Of a stretch of 64,000 nt of DNA, positions 31,324-39,879 are shown piece after piece; the first letter of the stretch is position 1, and every line of letters starts with the position of its first letter. The stretch comes from an uncultured Acetatifactor sp. GTDB taxonomy: Bacteria > Bacillota > Clostridia > Lachnospirales > Lachnospiraceae. The stretch spans positions 62,001 to 126,000 of the forward strand of contig CAJUAH010000008.1 in assembly GCA_910584375.1 (NCBI GenBank). Reading direction: 5' to 3'. Made by a program: the position numbers and the translations under genes. The notes under the pieces were generated by a model. It was given only the letters and a program-made list of their open reading frames with translations, did not search any database and was not told where the DNA came from.

Positions 31324-31824
31324 ATGAGCGCAAAGACGAAAATCGTGGTCCTCCATATGAAAGAATTGATCTATACCGGAATATTTGCCGTGCTGGGCAT
31401 CCTGTTTGTGGTGCTGCTGGTCATGATGTTCCTTCCGGATAAAGAAGATTCCTCCCAGCCCGATGCTCCCACAGGAACGGAAAGCCCCGGCGGCAGCGAT
31501 ACCCCGGATGACGCCTCGCCCGTTTCCGACGCGGCCTCCCTCTACATACCCGGCGTATACAGCACGGAACTGGTCTTGGGCGATCAGACCATGAATGTGG
31601 AAGTCATGGTTGACCGGGATACCATCACCTCCATACAGCTTGTTAATCTGAGCGACGCCGTGACCACCATGTACCCTCTGCTCCAGCCTGCCTTCGACTC
31701 TCTGACGGCACAGATCTGCGAGCAGCAATCGCTGGAGAACCTCAAATACGACACAGACAGCAAATACACTTCCCTGGTACTGCTGGAAGCCATCCGTAAC
31801 TCTCTGGAAAAAGCGCAGCCTTAG
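31324..31824 (+). CDS. Membrane-anchored FMN_bind-like protein
   Basis: A 166-residue protein: a short cytosolic N-terminus, one membrane helix (residues about 16-38), a Ser/Pro/Asp-rich linker (about 42-72) and an outside domain. That domain follows the FMN_bind pattern (YIPGVYSTELVLGDQTMNVE, VDRDTITSIQLVNL, a final TSLVLLEAIRNSLEKA), but the flavin-attachment SGAT/S motif is replaced by TDSKYTS. It probably no longer carries covalent FMN, or binds it differently. No partner genes of electron transport are nearby. Confidence 0.65.
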   Translation: MSAKTKIVVLHMKELIYTGIFAVLGILFVVLLVMMFLPDKEDSSQPDAPTGTESPGGSDTPDDASPVSDAASLYIPGVYSTELVLGDQTMNVEVMVDRDTITSIQLVNLSDAVTTMYPLLQPAFDSLTAQICEQQSLENLKYDTDSKYTSLVLLEAIRNSLEKAQP

Positions 31825-31843
31825 CTCTTAAGGCGCGCTTTTT
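31808..31843. terminator. Bidirectional terminator inside two coding ends
   Basis: AAAAAGCGC-a-GCCTTA / TAAGGC-GCGCTTTTT form a 15-bp stem with one bulged A and a 5-nt loop, with A and T tails for both directions. The structure lies within the last codons of both the FMN_bind-like gene and hslO, whose stop codons overlap as TTAG at 31821-31824. Confidence 0.8.
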
Positions 31844-32735
31844 GCGCTTTGTCGTAAAGCGCCCGGAGCTCCTCCACGGAAAAGAGATAATGCCGGTTGC
31901 AGAACTGGCAGTTTACCTCTATCTCCCTGCCCTCGTCGATCATCTCCCGCAGTTCTTCCCCGCCGATACTGATCAGCGCCTTTTCCACTCTGGACTTGTC
32001 GCAGCCGCAGAAAAATTCCGGTTCCACCGTATCCGTGTATTCCACATCCAGTCCTTCCAGCAATATCCCCAGTATCTGCTCCGGCGTATTTCCCGCCTCC
32101 AGCATCGCTGTCACGGAGGAGACCCCTGACAGATTCCGCTCCAGTCTGGCAATGACCTCCTCCCCGGCGTCCGGCATTAGCTGCAGGATAAAACCTCCCG
32201 CCTGCTTTACTGTATTGTCCCGTTCCATCAGCACTCCCAGGCCCACACTGGAGGGGATCTGCTCCGACGTGGCAAAATAATAGGTCAGATCCTCCGCGAT
32301 TTCCCCCGTTTGCAGAGGCGTTTGCCCCACATAGGGCTCCCGCAGTCCCATATCCCGGATCACGCTCAGTATTCCCTCTCCCATGGCCCCGGACACGTCC
32401 AGTTTTCCCATGGGATTGGCAGGCAGGATCACATCCGGTATCAGGGGATACCCTTTGACCCGGCCCCGGCTGTCCGCCGTCACCGTCAGACCCCGGCCCG
32501 GCCCGTCTCCTCTGACCTGCAAGGTCAGCAAATCTTTCTCCCCCTTTTGCATAATGCCCATCATCGCCCCCGCCGTCAGCAGACGTCCCAGCGCCGCCGT
32601 CATCACAGGGCTGGTGTTATGCGCCCTTCTGGCCTCCTCCACCAGTTCTCTGGTGGTAGCCGCAAATGCCCGGATCTGTGTCCCGGCCGCCGTAGCCCGC
32701 ACTATACAATCCTTATACCCTTCATTATCTTTCAC
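31821..32735 (-). CDS. hslO: Hsp33 redox-regulated chaperone
   Basis: A 304-residue cytosolic holdase that oxidative stress activates through a C-terminal zinc switch. The four cysteines are visible as FFCGCDKS and NCQFCNRHY (C-x-C ... C-x2-C), and the N-terminal domain has RATAAGTQIRAFAATTRELV with VRGDGPGRGLTVTAD. Start is GTG at 32735 with AGAGG 9 nt upstream. Convergent with the FMN_bind-like gene, sharing a terminator. Confidence 0.95.
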   Translation of the reverse strand: MKDNEGYKDCIVRATAAGTQIRAFAATTRELVEEARRAHNTSPVMTAALGRLLTAGAMMGIMQKGEKDLLTLQVRGDGPGRGLTVTADSRGRVKGYPLIPDVILPANPMGKLDVSGAMGEGILSVIRDMGLREPYVGQTPLQTGEIAEDLTYYFATSEQIPSSVGLGVLMERDNTVKQAGGFILQLMPDAGEEVIARLERNLSGVSSVTAMLEAGNTPEQILGILLEGLDVEYTDTVEPEFFCGCDKSRVEKALISIGGEELREMIDEGREIEVNCQFCNRHYLFSVEELRALYDKAQKARLKS

Positions 32736-32808
32736 GCTTATGCCTCTCTTCTCCGTCTAACTCTCTTCTCGCCGTCCGCGCCCCGGGACCGGAAAACCCG
32801 CCGTCCGC

Positions 32809-33681
32809 TCAAGGCGCCGAGCCGTCCTCCCGCAACGTTTTCCCCTGCTCCCGCGCCAACACATAGACCCGTTCACTTACGTCCGTCACCTCGCCCATGG
32901 TATCCGCGTCCAGCAGCCGAATCACCCGCATACCCGCCTGCTCCACCAGCCTGCGCACGGTATCCGGCGTGTATCCTCTCTGGAGATGATTCTCGGTAAA
33001 ACGCCGGAACCGATCTCCCTCCTCCTGTACAAAGACCGTCAGATCATACTCGTTGATCTCCTCCTGTTCATGGTAATAATTCTCCCATATGAAACTGCAG
33101 TCCTCCCGGTTCTCCGCTATGACCGCGTCCCCTATGACCTGACTGTACTTATATACCGTGTTAAAATCAAACAGAAACAACCCGCCGGGATACAGATAAT
33201 TGTTCACCAGCCGAAATACCCGCAGCAGGTCCTCCTCTTCCAACAGATAGTTCAGAGAGTCGCAGACAGAGAGTACCGTGCCCACCGTGCTGTACAGCTC
33301 CAGCTCCCGCATATCCTGCAGCAGATACAGTATCCCGCCCTCCGCATTTTTTTCCATGGCAATCCCCAGCATTTCCGGGGAATTGTCCACGCCGATCATA
33401 TCGTAACCTTTTTGGCGCAGGAGCCGCGTCAATGTGCCCGTGCCGCAGCCCAGATCCAGCACCAGGTTCCTCTCGGACACAAGCAAAGTCTCTTCCCCGG
33501 GGATTCCTTCTCCCGAAGTCTCTTCTCCGGAAAGGGGATTCCCACAGATTCCCTCCCTGTCCGCTGGCCTGCTGATCCCGTACTCTTCGATCAGGGCCGC
33601 GATATTCTCACACCATACCTCATAGGGGACATTGTCCATAAGTTCGTCATACACTTCGGCAAAATCCGAATATGCCCGCAC
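32809..33681 (-). CDS. Class I SAM-dependent methyltransferase with linker insert
   Basis: A 290-residue cytosolic methyltransferase. The N-terminus AYSDFAEVYDELMDNVPYE is typical of a clostridial group; SAM-binding motif I is LVLDLGCGTGTLTRLL, followed by IGVDNSPEML and SVCDSLNYLL. Between the first helix and motif I sits an extra Gly/Glu-rich stretch, about residues 43-66, made of repeated SGEET/PGEET units, which looks like a small tandem duplication. GTG 33681 is preferred to GTG 33690 because GGAGG then lies 8 nt upstream. Substrate unknown. Confidence 0.85.
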   Translation of the reverse strand: MRAYSDFAEVYDELMDNVPYEVWCENIAALIEEYGISRPADREGICGNPLSGEETSGEGIPGEETLLVSERNLVLDLGCGTGTLTRLLRQKGYDMIGVDNSPEMLGIAMEKNAEGGILYLLQDMRELELYSTVGTVLSVCDSLNYLLEEEDLLRVFRLVNNYLYPGGLFLFDFNTVYKYSQVIGDAVIAENREDCSFIWENYYHEQEEINEYDLTVFVQEEGDRFRRFTENHLQRGYTPDTVRRLVEQAGMRVIRLLDADTMGEVTDVSERVYVLAREQGKTLREDGSAP

Positions 33682-33703
33682 CGCCGTCACCTCCGCCTGC
33701 CGC

Positions 33704-34180
33704 TTAAACCGCCAGTCCTATGGCGCCGAACACTCCCGCGCTGATCAGTCCCATGATCACGCCCGCCAGTACCACACCCAGCAGCACCGCGATGACGCTG
33801 GACTTAAAATCCATATCCAGCAGGCTGGCCGCCAGCGTGCCGGTCCAGGCTCCCGTGCCCGGCACGGGAATGCCTACGAACAAAAGCAGCGCCAGAAACA
33901 GGCCCTTTCCGGCTTTCTGCTGCAGCTTTACGCCTCCCTTGTGTCCCTTTTCCAGGCAGAACGTGAAAAACTTGCCGATCACCGGCTTGTCCGCCCCCCA
34001 CTCCAGCACCTTTCTGGCAAACAGGAAAATAATCGGCACCGGCAGCATATTGCCCAGGATACAGATAATATAGCTGGGCAGCAGCGGAAGATCAAAGCCT
34101 ACGGCGTAAGGAATCGCGCCTCTCAGTTCGATCAACGGAACCATGGAAATAAAAAAGATCATTAAGTAGTGTTTCAGCAT
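33704..34180 (-). CDS. Small multidrug export family membrane protein (COG2426)
   Basis: A 158-residue membrane protein with about four helices. MVPLIELRGAIPYAVGF and GNMLPVPIIFLFARKVLEW are the signature stretches of the Sm_multidrug_ex family (PF06695); GIPVPGTGAWTGTLAASLL follows. The family is related to DedA-type proteins; transport of drugs is the historical label rather than a proven role. GAGGAG lies 7 nt before the ATG. It sits between hisC and the methyltransferase on the same strand with short gaps, likely one transcript. Confidence 0.85.
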   Translation of the reverse strand: MLKHYLMIFFISMVPLIELRGAIPYAVGFDLPLLPSYIICILGNMLPVPIIFLFARKVLEWGADKPVIGKFFTFCLEKGHKGGVKLQQKAGKGLFLALLLFVGIPVPGTGAWTGTLAASLLDMDFKSSVIAVLLGVVLAGVIMGLISAGVFGAIGLAV

Positions 34181-34193
34181 TTTTTTCTCCTCT

Positions 34194-35243
34194 TTAGATA
34201 TATTCTCTCAAAAAAGACAACAGAGTATCCATCTCTTCGTCAGTTCCCACCGTTATCCGCAGATAATCGGAGATCCGGGGCTTGTCCCAGTGGCGCACAT
34301 AGATATTGCGTTCCCGCAGCGCCTGGAATATCCGCGCCGCCGGAATACGTTCATGGGTGGCAAAGATAAAATTGGTCAGGGAATCCGGGAACATAAATCC
34401 CAGTTTTTTCAGTTCGCCCTTTACCCGCTCCCTGGTAGTCACGATCCTGCCGGTGATCTCCTCAAAATAGGCCCTGTCCTTTAAAGCCTCCGCTCCCAGC
34501 GTCAGCGCCGGGCGGTTCATCGTGTAGGAGTTGAAGGAGAACTTGGCGTCGCTCAGATATCTGATCAGCTTTTCATTGCCCATGGCAAAACCGATACGCA
34601 TACCAGCCATGGCCCGGGACTTGCTGAAAGTCTGCACCACCAGCAGATTGTCATACTTTTGGATCAGCGGCAGCGCACTCTCTCCCCCGAAGTCGATATA
34701 GGCCTCGTCCACGATCACCACCACGTCCCGGTTGGCCTCCACGATCTCCTCCACCAGTTTAAGCGGTTCATACACCCCGGTAGGCGCATTGGGATTGGGA
34801 AATATCACGCCTCCGTTCGGACGTTTATAATCCTGCGGACAAATGTGAAAATCCCCGTCCAACGCGCAGGTCTTATAGGGAATCCGGTACAGATCTGCCC
34901 ATACATCATAAAAGGAGTAGGTGACGTCAGGAAACAGAATGGGCTTATCCCCGTTAAAGAACGTCAGAAATGCCATGGACAGCACATCGTCCGAGCCTAC
35001 CCCCACGAACACCTGCTCCTTTTTCAGACCGTAATATTCCGCCAGTCCCTCCACCAGCACTCTGGCATCAGGGTCGGGATACAATCGCAGTTCCCGGCTC
35101 TGCATGGCCTTGATGGCCTCCTGCACTCCGGGAGCCGGAGGGTAGGGACATTCGTTGGTATTTAACTTGATCATCCCCGGTACTTCCGGCTGCTCCCCCG
35201 GTACGTAGGGCACTATCTTACGGACGTTTTCTTCCCATTTCAT
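34194..35243 (-). CDS. hisC: Histidinol-phosphate aminotransferase
   Basis: A 349-residue PLP enzyme of the class I/II aminotransferases. GMIKLNTNECPYPPAPGV is the HisC N-terminal signature; VGVGSDDVL, FPNPNAPTG and VDEAYIDFGG follow, with the PLP lysine in VQTFSKSRAMAGMRIG. It converts imidazoleacetol phosphate to histidinol phosphate and may also act on aromatic amino acids; no other his genes are in the window. ATG 35243 is chosen for GGAG upstream and the family start. Confidence 0.9.
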   Translation of the reverse strand: MKWEENVRKIVPYVPGEQPEVPGMIKLNTNECPYPPAPGVQEAIKAMQSRELRLYPDPDARVLVEGLAEYYGLKKEQVFVGVGSDDVLSMAFLTFFNGDKPILFPDVTYSFYDVWADLYRIPYKTCALDGDFHICPQDYKRPNGGVIFPNPNAPTGVYEPLKLVEEIVEANRDVVVIVDEAYIDFGGESALPLIQKYDNLLVVQTFSKSRAMAGMRIGFAMGNEKLIRYLSDAKFSFNSYTMNRPALTLGAEALKDRAYFEEITGRIVTTRERVKGELKKLGFMFPDSLTNFIFATHERIPAARIFQALRERNIYVRHWDKPRISDYLRITVGTDEEMDTLLSFLREYI

Positions 35244-35340
35244 CGCGCGTCGTCTCCTTGTCTGCCTGTTGTCTGTCCTTCTGTCCGCGCAGGCGCTGCC
35301 GCCGAACAAATATCATCATACCACCGCCGTCGCCGTTCGT

Positions 35341-35832
35341 CTACTCTTTTTCCAGTTCCTGCCTGTAAAACTCCACATACAGCGCATTCTCGGGACATGT
35401 GCTGTCCTGGCAGACCTGCAGCAGCCGCTGCCTGTAGCTCTCCGCCTCCCGGGCATACGCGGCGTCGGCCCAGGCCGCCCGGGAAAAGAGCTGATATCGG
35501 TTATAGAGCTGATACATGGTTCCCCGCTCCCATGCGTAATCAAATTCTTCCTCATAGCTTTTATCATAAAACATCTCGGACATGGCACTGTCAAATCTGC
35601 CGTTGGAAAGATTCTGCTCCGCCCGGTTCAGCCGTTCCACCATTGTCCTGTCGTAACCGCCCTCATACACTTCCTGCACGCTGAAATACACTGCCCAGAT
35701 ACAAAGAGCCAGCCAGCCCAGCATCAGATACACCAGCACGATCTTGGCCGCCAGTTTTTTCATAAAGTCCAGCGAATGGATCAGATAGCATGTTCCGGCC
35801 ACGGCCACAATCAAAAGTATGGCAATCCACAT
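35341..35832 (-). CDS. Hypothetical membrane protein
   Basis: Unrecognised 163-residue protein. Two membrane helices (residues about 2-18 and 30-50) are followed by a helical, acidic tail rich in Tyr and Glu (VERLNRAEQNLSNGRFDSA onward), perhaps a small TPR-like fold. Its start lies 3 bp after the stop of the zinc-ribbon gene with GGGGGGAA as ribosome binding site, so it is the last gene of an operon with the two zinc-ribbon proteins and the GT2 enzyme. Confidence 0.65.
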   Translation of the reverse strand: MWIAILLIVAVAGTCYLIHSLDFMKKLAAKIVLVYLMLGWLALCIWAVYFSVQEVYEGGYDRTMVERLNRAEQNLSNGRFDSAMSEMFYDKSYEEEFDYAWERGTMYQLYNRYQLFSRAAWADAAYAREAESYRQRLLQVCQDSTCPENALYVEFYRQELEKE

Positions 35833-35835
35833 TTC

Positions 35836-36519
35836 CTATTCCCCCCATTCCTCCGCCAGCCTGGACTCAAGCTTTTCCTCTATGACGGTTGCCAACTGTC
35901 GCAGGCTTTCCGTGTCCGGCCATATGTAATAGGTTTCCTGTTCCTCCGCCTTATGAAACATTGCGATCTCCTCCTCCCCGAGCTCCAGTACCCCCTTCAG
36001 CATCGCGTCCACCTGCAGCCGGGCCTGCGCCTGTAGCTGCGTGTCCATCTCCCGTGCATAATAAGTCTGGAAACCGTACTCCAGCATCCGCTGGACAACG
36101 TTTGTGTCAGGCGTTCGGCCCTCATCCAAAGAATCCATAACCATGTTGCTGTACTGGATCCAGCTGCGATAATTGCTGTTGTTACGGTCGTTCTCCATAT
36201 CCGCGTACTCCGCCGCATAGCTGCCGCTTTCCGGCTGCTTATCACTGTATACGGGATCGGGGACCAGCAGATACATTCCCAGACTGATGCAGAGCAGCAC
36301 CATACCCAGTGCCGCCATGCCCACAATGATCCGGGTGAGCATACGCTGTACCATCTGGGGAGTCTTCTGGCGCAGCAATACGGGAGCCAGCAGTCTGTTG
36401 CGCTGGATCCTGCGGTATACCTCTTTATAAAAGGCGATCCCCTCTTCGTTCCTGCTGCCGCAATATACGCAGACTATGGCCTGAGAATCTATCTCCCCGC
36501 CGCAATTTGTACACTTCAT
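35836..36519 (-). CDS. Zinc-ribbon membrane protein, second of pair
   Basis: A 227-residue protein. The N-terminal zinc ribbon is MKCTNCGGEIDSQAIVCVYC (two C-x2-C pairs), then a basic stretch and one membrane helix (residues about 64-88), and a long helical outer part. The layout repeats that of the neighbouring gene at 36540-37313, so they look like diverged paralogues. Start chosen at 36519 because AGGAGAGGAG lies upstream and the ribbon begins there. The role is unknown; such ribbon-TM proteins are common and poorly studied in Clostridia. Confidence 0.7.
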   Translation of the reverse strand: MKCTNCGGEIDSQAIVCVYCGSRNEEGIAFYKEVYRRIQRNRLLAPVLLRQKTPQMVQRMLTRIIVGMAALGMVLLCISLGMYLLVPDPVYSDKQPESGSYAAEYADMENDRNNSNYRSWIQYSNMVMDSLDEGRTPDTNVVQRMLEYGFQTYYAREMDTQLQAQARLQVDAMLKGVLELGEEEIAMFHKAEEQETYYIWPDTESLRQLATVIEEKLESRLAEEWGE

Positions 36520-36539
36520 AGCGCTCTCCTCTCCTGCGG

Positions 36540-37313
36540 TTACCCTGTGATATATATATCTGTCACCATATCCACTGCCTGCCGGAATCCGTCGTCCTCG
36601 CGCCAACCCTCCTGGGCCCGGCTCATCCGATCCAGCAGTTGCCCGGGCACCCCCAGTTCCTCCAGCCTGCCCCGGACCTGCGCCGCATACTCCTCAAAGA
36701 GCTCCTCCGTTCCCCAGATCACTCTGTCCCTGCAATATTGTCCGCAATACTCCAGCGTCATCCCGCCCCGGCTGATCATGTCCGTCACCAGATCTTCCAC
36801 CTGATCCCGCAGTTCCTGTTCCACGCCGACCTTCCCGGAGCCGCCGCCGTACAGACTGTCGAGATATTCCGCCTTCTCCGTAAAGCGCGCATATGCCGAA
36901 TAGACCTGATCGATCTCATGGAATTTGCGCATCTCCCAGGAGCTGACATCCGTATCCCGCATGAACGCGCAGATGCCCTCCATATCCCCCCGAGCCAGCA
37001 TCTCCTCCAGTTCCTGCTCCCAACGCTCACTGATTCGGTGATCTATCCTGGCTCTAACCGGCCCCAGGACCAGTGTGGCCAGACTGATCAAAAGCGCCGC
37101 GCCCGCCAGTACCTCGCACACCGCCAGCAGTACGCCCGTCCACTTTTTGACGGCCCCCTCCGGCACCGAGTCCCGCATCCGCCGCGCCTCCCGGTCATAC
37201 TGCCCCAAAGTTCGCTCCCTGCGGATCTGTGCCAGCACGGGGTTCTCCGACTGACAAAAGGGGCATTTCTCATCCTTCATTCTGTACTCCGCGCCGCAAC
37301 TCTCACACTTCAT
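36540..37313 (-). CDS. Zinc-ribbon membrane protein, first of pair
   Basis: A 257-residue protein with an N-terminal zinc ribbon (MKCESCGAEYRMKDEKCPFC), a basic linker with Arg-rich REARRMRDS, a membrane helix (residues about 58-84) and a helical acidic outer region (SERWEQELEEMLARGDMEGI onward). Its start overlaps the GT2 gene by 11 nt with AGAGGAG upstream. It pairs with the gene at 35836-36519 of the same architecture. Function unknown. Confidence 0.7.
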   Translation of the reverse strand: MKCESCGAEYRMKDEKCPFCQSENPVLAQIRRERTLGQYDREARRMRDSVPEGAVKKWTGVLLAVCEVLAGAALLISLATLVLGPVRARIDHRISERWEQELEEMLARGDMEGICAFMRDTDVSSWEMRKFHEIDQVYSAYARFTEKAEYLDSLYGGGSGKVGVEQELRDQVEDLVTDMISRGGMTLEYCGQYCRDRVIWGTEELFEEYAAQVRGRLEELGVPGQLLDRMSRAQEGWREDDGFRQAVDMVTDIYITG

Positions 37314-38325
37314 CCACGCTCTCCTCTAACTGTCGCTCATACTCCGCCGCCTGTTCCTCCTGCCCCGTCTGCCGCATACAGCGTATCAATCCCTCCAGAG
37401 CCTGCGTTCTGCCGCTCTCCAGAATCAATATCGGCTCCGTCTCATAAGCCGCATTATAGTACCACATGGCTGCTTCCGCCGGATCCTGGCGCTCCTGCTC
37501 GTAAAACAGGCCCAGCTCCACGCAGAGCTCAGAGCAGCCGCCTGCAGCCATGGCTTTCATCGCATATTTGAAAAATCCCAGAGCGTCCCCCTGTACGCGA
37601 CTGGCCCGGCTCAGCACACAGAATGCCTCCATCAGTTCCTCTCCGCCTCGCTCCGGATCCTCCACAGAGTCCTCAAAACAGGCGCGGGCCCGCTCAAGAT
37701 GCTCCGGTTCCCCCACTGTCAGCAGCTCTCTGGCATACATGTTATGTAGATGTCTTGAGAGCCTGCGGCCCTCCTGTACCTGCCGTTCAAAATTGGCCAG
37801 ATCCCGACCTCCGTGTCCCTGTACGGGCATATGCGTGATCACCACGTCACTGTCATAAATCACAGGCTGTAAGCGCACGGTCTCATGGATCGGTTCTATC
37901 CAGGTGAACTGCCGCAGTCTCTTAAAAAGCTTGGGGCGATATTCTTCGTCATAGTTGTAGACCGTATTGTATTGCAGCTGATTCCCGTATTTCATCTGCA
38001 CGATTTCCACCTCCGGCAACAGGTTCTCCTTTAGCAGCCGAAAGCGCTCCCGATTCTCCTCATCCAGCACTTCATCCGCGTCCGCGCTGTAAATATAGTC
38101 GCAGGTTGCCAGAGAGAAGGCGTAGTTGCGGGCGGCGCTGAAATCATGGATCCACTGAAAGTCATAGATCCTGTCCGTATACCCTGCCGCGATCTCTCTG
38201 GTGCGGTCGGTGGAACCAGTGTCCACTATGACGATCTCGTCCGCCAGACCGGCCACGCTGTCCAGACAGCGGGCCAGCACAGCCTCCTCATTTTTCACAA
38301 TCATGCACAAACTTATGGATATCAT
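37303..38325 (-). CDS. GT2 glycosyltransferase with TPR-like tail
   Basis: A 340-residue protein. Residues 1-220 are a GT-A glycosyltransferase: ISLCMIVKNEEAVLARCLDS, VIVDTGSTDRT and the metal motif in SADADEV. The tail (about 225-340) is helical and repeat-like (ERARACFEDSVEDPERG, FFKYAMKAMAAGG, AAMWYYNAAYETEP), as in SunS-type or TPR-linked GT2 enzymes that glycosylate proteins or peptides. Donor and acceptor cannot be named. GGAGGAAAG precedes ATG 38325. It heads the four-gene operon to 35341. Confidence 0.88.
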   Translation of the reverse strand: MISISLCMIVKNEEAVLARCLDSVAGLADEIVIVDTGSTDRTREIAAGYTDRIYDFQWIHDFSAARNYAFSLATCDYIYSADADEVLDEENRERFRLLKENLLPEVEIVQMKYGNQLQYNTVYNYDEEYRPKLFKRLRQFTWIEPIHETVRLQPVIYDSDVVITHMPVQGHGGRDLANFERQVQEGRRLSRHLHNMYARELLTVGEPEHLERARACFEDSVEDPERGGEELMEAFCVLSRASRVQGDALGFFKYAMKAMAAGGCSELCVELGLFYEQERQDPAEAAMWYYNAAYETEPILILESGRTQALEGLIRCMRQTGQEEQAAEYERQLEESVDEV

Positions 38326-38520
38326 CTTTCCTCCGTCCCCTGCCTTCCCGCGCATTACAGCGTCAGTCTCCCAATTTAATTACCATCATATCAAAAAAAA
38401 GCCGGATACACAATATTTTACAAGAAAATACATTGACTTGCACCCGACCAGACCCTAAACTGTAGCAGATTGGCATGGTTTTATACACAGATTGCGGAAT
38501 GTGCGGAAAGGAAGCGGAAC

Positions 38521-39879
38521 ATGTCTAAAAGCACACAGGTCATGACGGCGGGGAAACCCTGGAAACTGATATTGAGTCTGGCTCTCCCGCTGATGTTCGG
38601 AAATATATTTCAGCAGCTCTACACGGTGATGGACACACTGATCGTAGGGCGGGTGCTGGGAGTTCACACGCTGGCGGCCCTGGGAGCCTCCGACTGGCTG
38701 AACTGGATGATCCTGGGTCTGGTCACAGGCATCACCCAGGGATTTTGTATCCTTGCCGCCCAGAAATTCGGCGCCGGAAAAACGGAGGAGCTCAGGGAGG
38801 CCGTAGGGGCCTCCGTCACTCTCTCCGTCATATCCGCCGTAGTCATCGAGGTGGCGGCGCAGGCCCTGGTGACGCCCCTGTTACGGCTGCTGGACACCCC
38901 CGCGGATATCCTGCCCACGGCGCTTTTATATCTGCGGATCCTGTTCGCCGGGATCCCCATCGTCATGGCCTACAATCTGCTGGCCTCCCTGCTGCGGGCG
39001 CTGGGCGACGGCCGCACCCCGCTCCAGGCTATGGTGGTGGCCTCCATATTGAACATCCTGCTGGACATCCTCTTTGTGGCAGGTTTTCACATGGGTGTCG
39101 GCGGTGCGGCGGCGGCCACTCTGATCGCCCAGGCGGTAGCGTCCCTATACTGCCTGCGAGTCATCCTGCGACTGGAAATCCTGCGAATCCGGCCTGCGCA
39201 TCTGCGCCCCGACCGCAGACTGGTATGGCAGCTCTTTGCCCTGGGCACCCCCATGGCTGCCCAAAATACGATCATCGCCATAGGCGGCCTGGTGATCCAG
39301 TCCATCGTCAACGGCTACGGCGTCATATTCATCGCAGGCTACACCGCCACCAACAAGCTCTACGGAATCCTGGAGATCGCCGCCACCTCCTATGGCTATG
39401 CCATGGTCACTTATGTGGGGCAGAATCTGGGAGCCGGGTTGGGAGACCGTATCCGTAAGGGCGTGCGGCACGCCGCAGGCATCGCCCTGGCCACATCGGT
39501 GGTGATCGCCGTCGTCATGCTGCTGGCAGGACGCATACTGGTGGGCTCCTTTATCAAAGGCACGCCCCAGGAGACAGCGGCGGCGACGGATATCGCCTAT
39601 CACTATCTGGTCATTATGAGCGTCTTTCTGCCGATCCTGTATCTGCTGCATCTGTACCGCTCCTCCTTACAGGGAATGGGAGACACCGTACTTCCCATGG
39701 TCTCCGGCATCGCGGAGTTTGTCATGCGCACCGGCAGCGCGCTGACCCTGCCCCGGCTGCTGGGTCAGGAGGGGATCTTCTACGCGGAGATCCTGGCCTG
39801 GGTGGGAGCCGACATGATCCTGATCACCGCATATTATATACGGGTATATATGCTGTGGGGGCGTTCACAGAAACCATAG
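38521..39879 (+). CDS. MATE-family efflux transporter
   Basis: A 452-residue membrane protein with the 12-helix MATE layout. ILSLALPLMFGNIFQQLYTV opens helix 1; DTLIVGRVLGVHTLAALGA, the second-half repeat VQSIVNGYGVIFIAGYTATN and ALGDGRTPLQAMV are typical. It exports cationic drugs or metabolites with Na+ or H+. ATG 38521 has AAGGAAG upstream; an in-frame ATG at 38470 is too far from any site. Its end overlaps the convergent prepilin peptidase gene by 15 nt. Confidence 0.9.
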   Translation: MSKSTQVMTAGKPWKLILSLALPLMFGNIFQQLYTVMDTLIVGRVLGVHTLAALGASDWLNWMILGLVTGITQGFCILAAQKFGAGKTEELREAVGASVTLSVISAVVIEVAAQALVTPLLRLLDTPADILPTALLYLRILFAGIPIVMAYNLLASLLRALGDGRTPLQAMVVASILNILLDILFVAGFHMGVGGAAAATLIAQAVASLYCLRVILRLEILRIRPAHLRPDRRLVWQLFALGTPMAAQNTIIAIGGLVIQSIVNGYGVIFIAGYTATNKLYGILEIAATSYGYAMVTYVGQNLGAGLGDRIRKGVRHAAGIALATSVVIAVVMLLAGRILVGSFIKGTPQETAAATDIAYHYLVIMSVFLPILYLLHLYRSSLQGMGDTVLPMVSGIAEFVMRTGSALTLPRLLGQEGIFYAEILAWVGADMILITAYYIRVYMLWGRSQKP

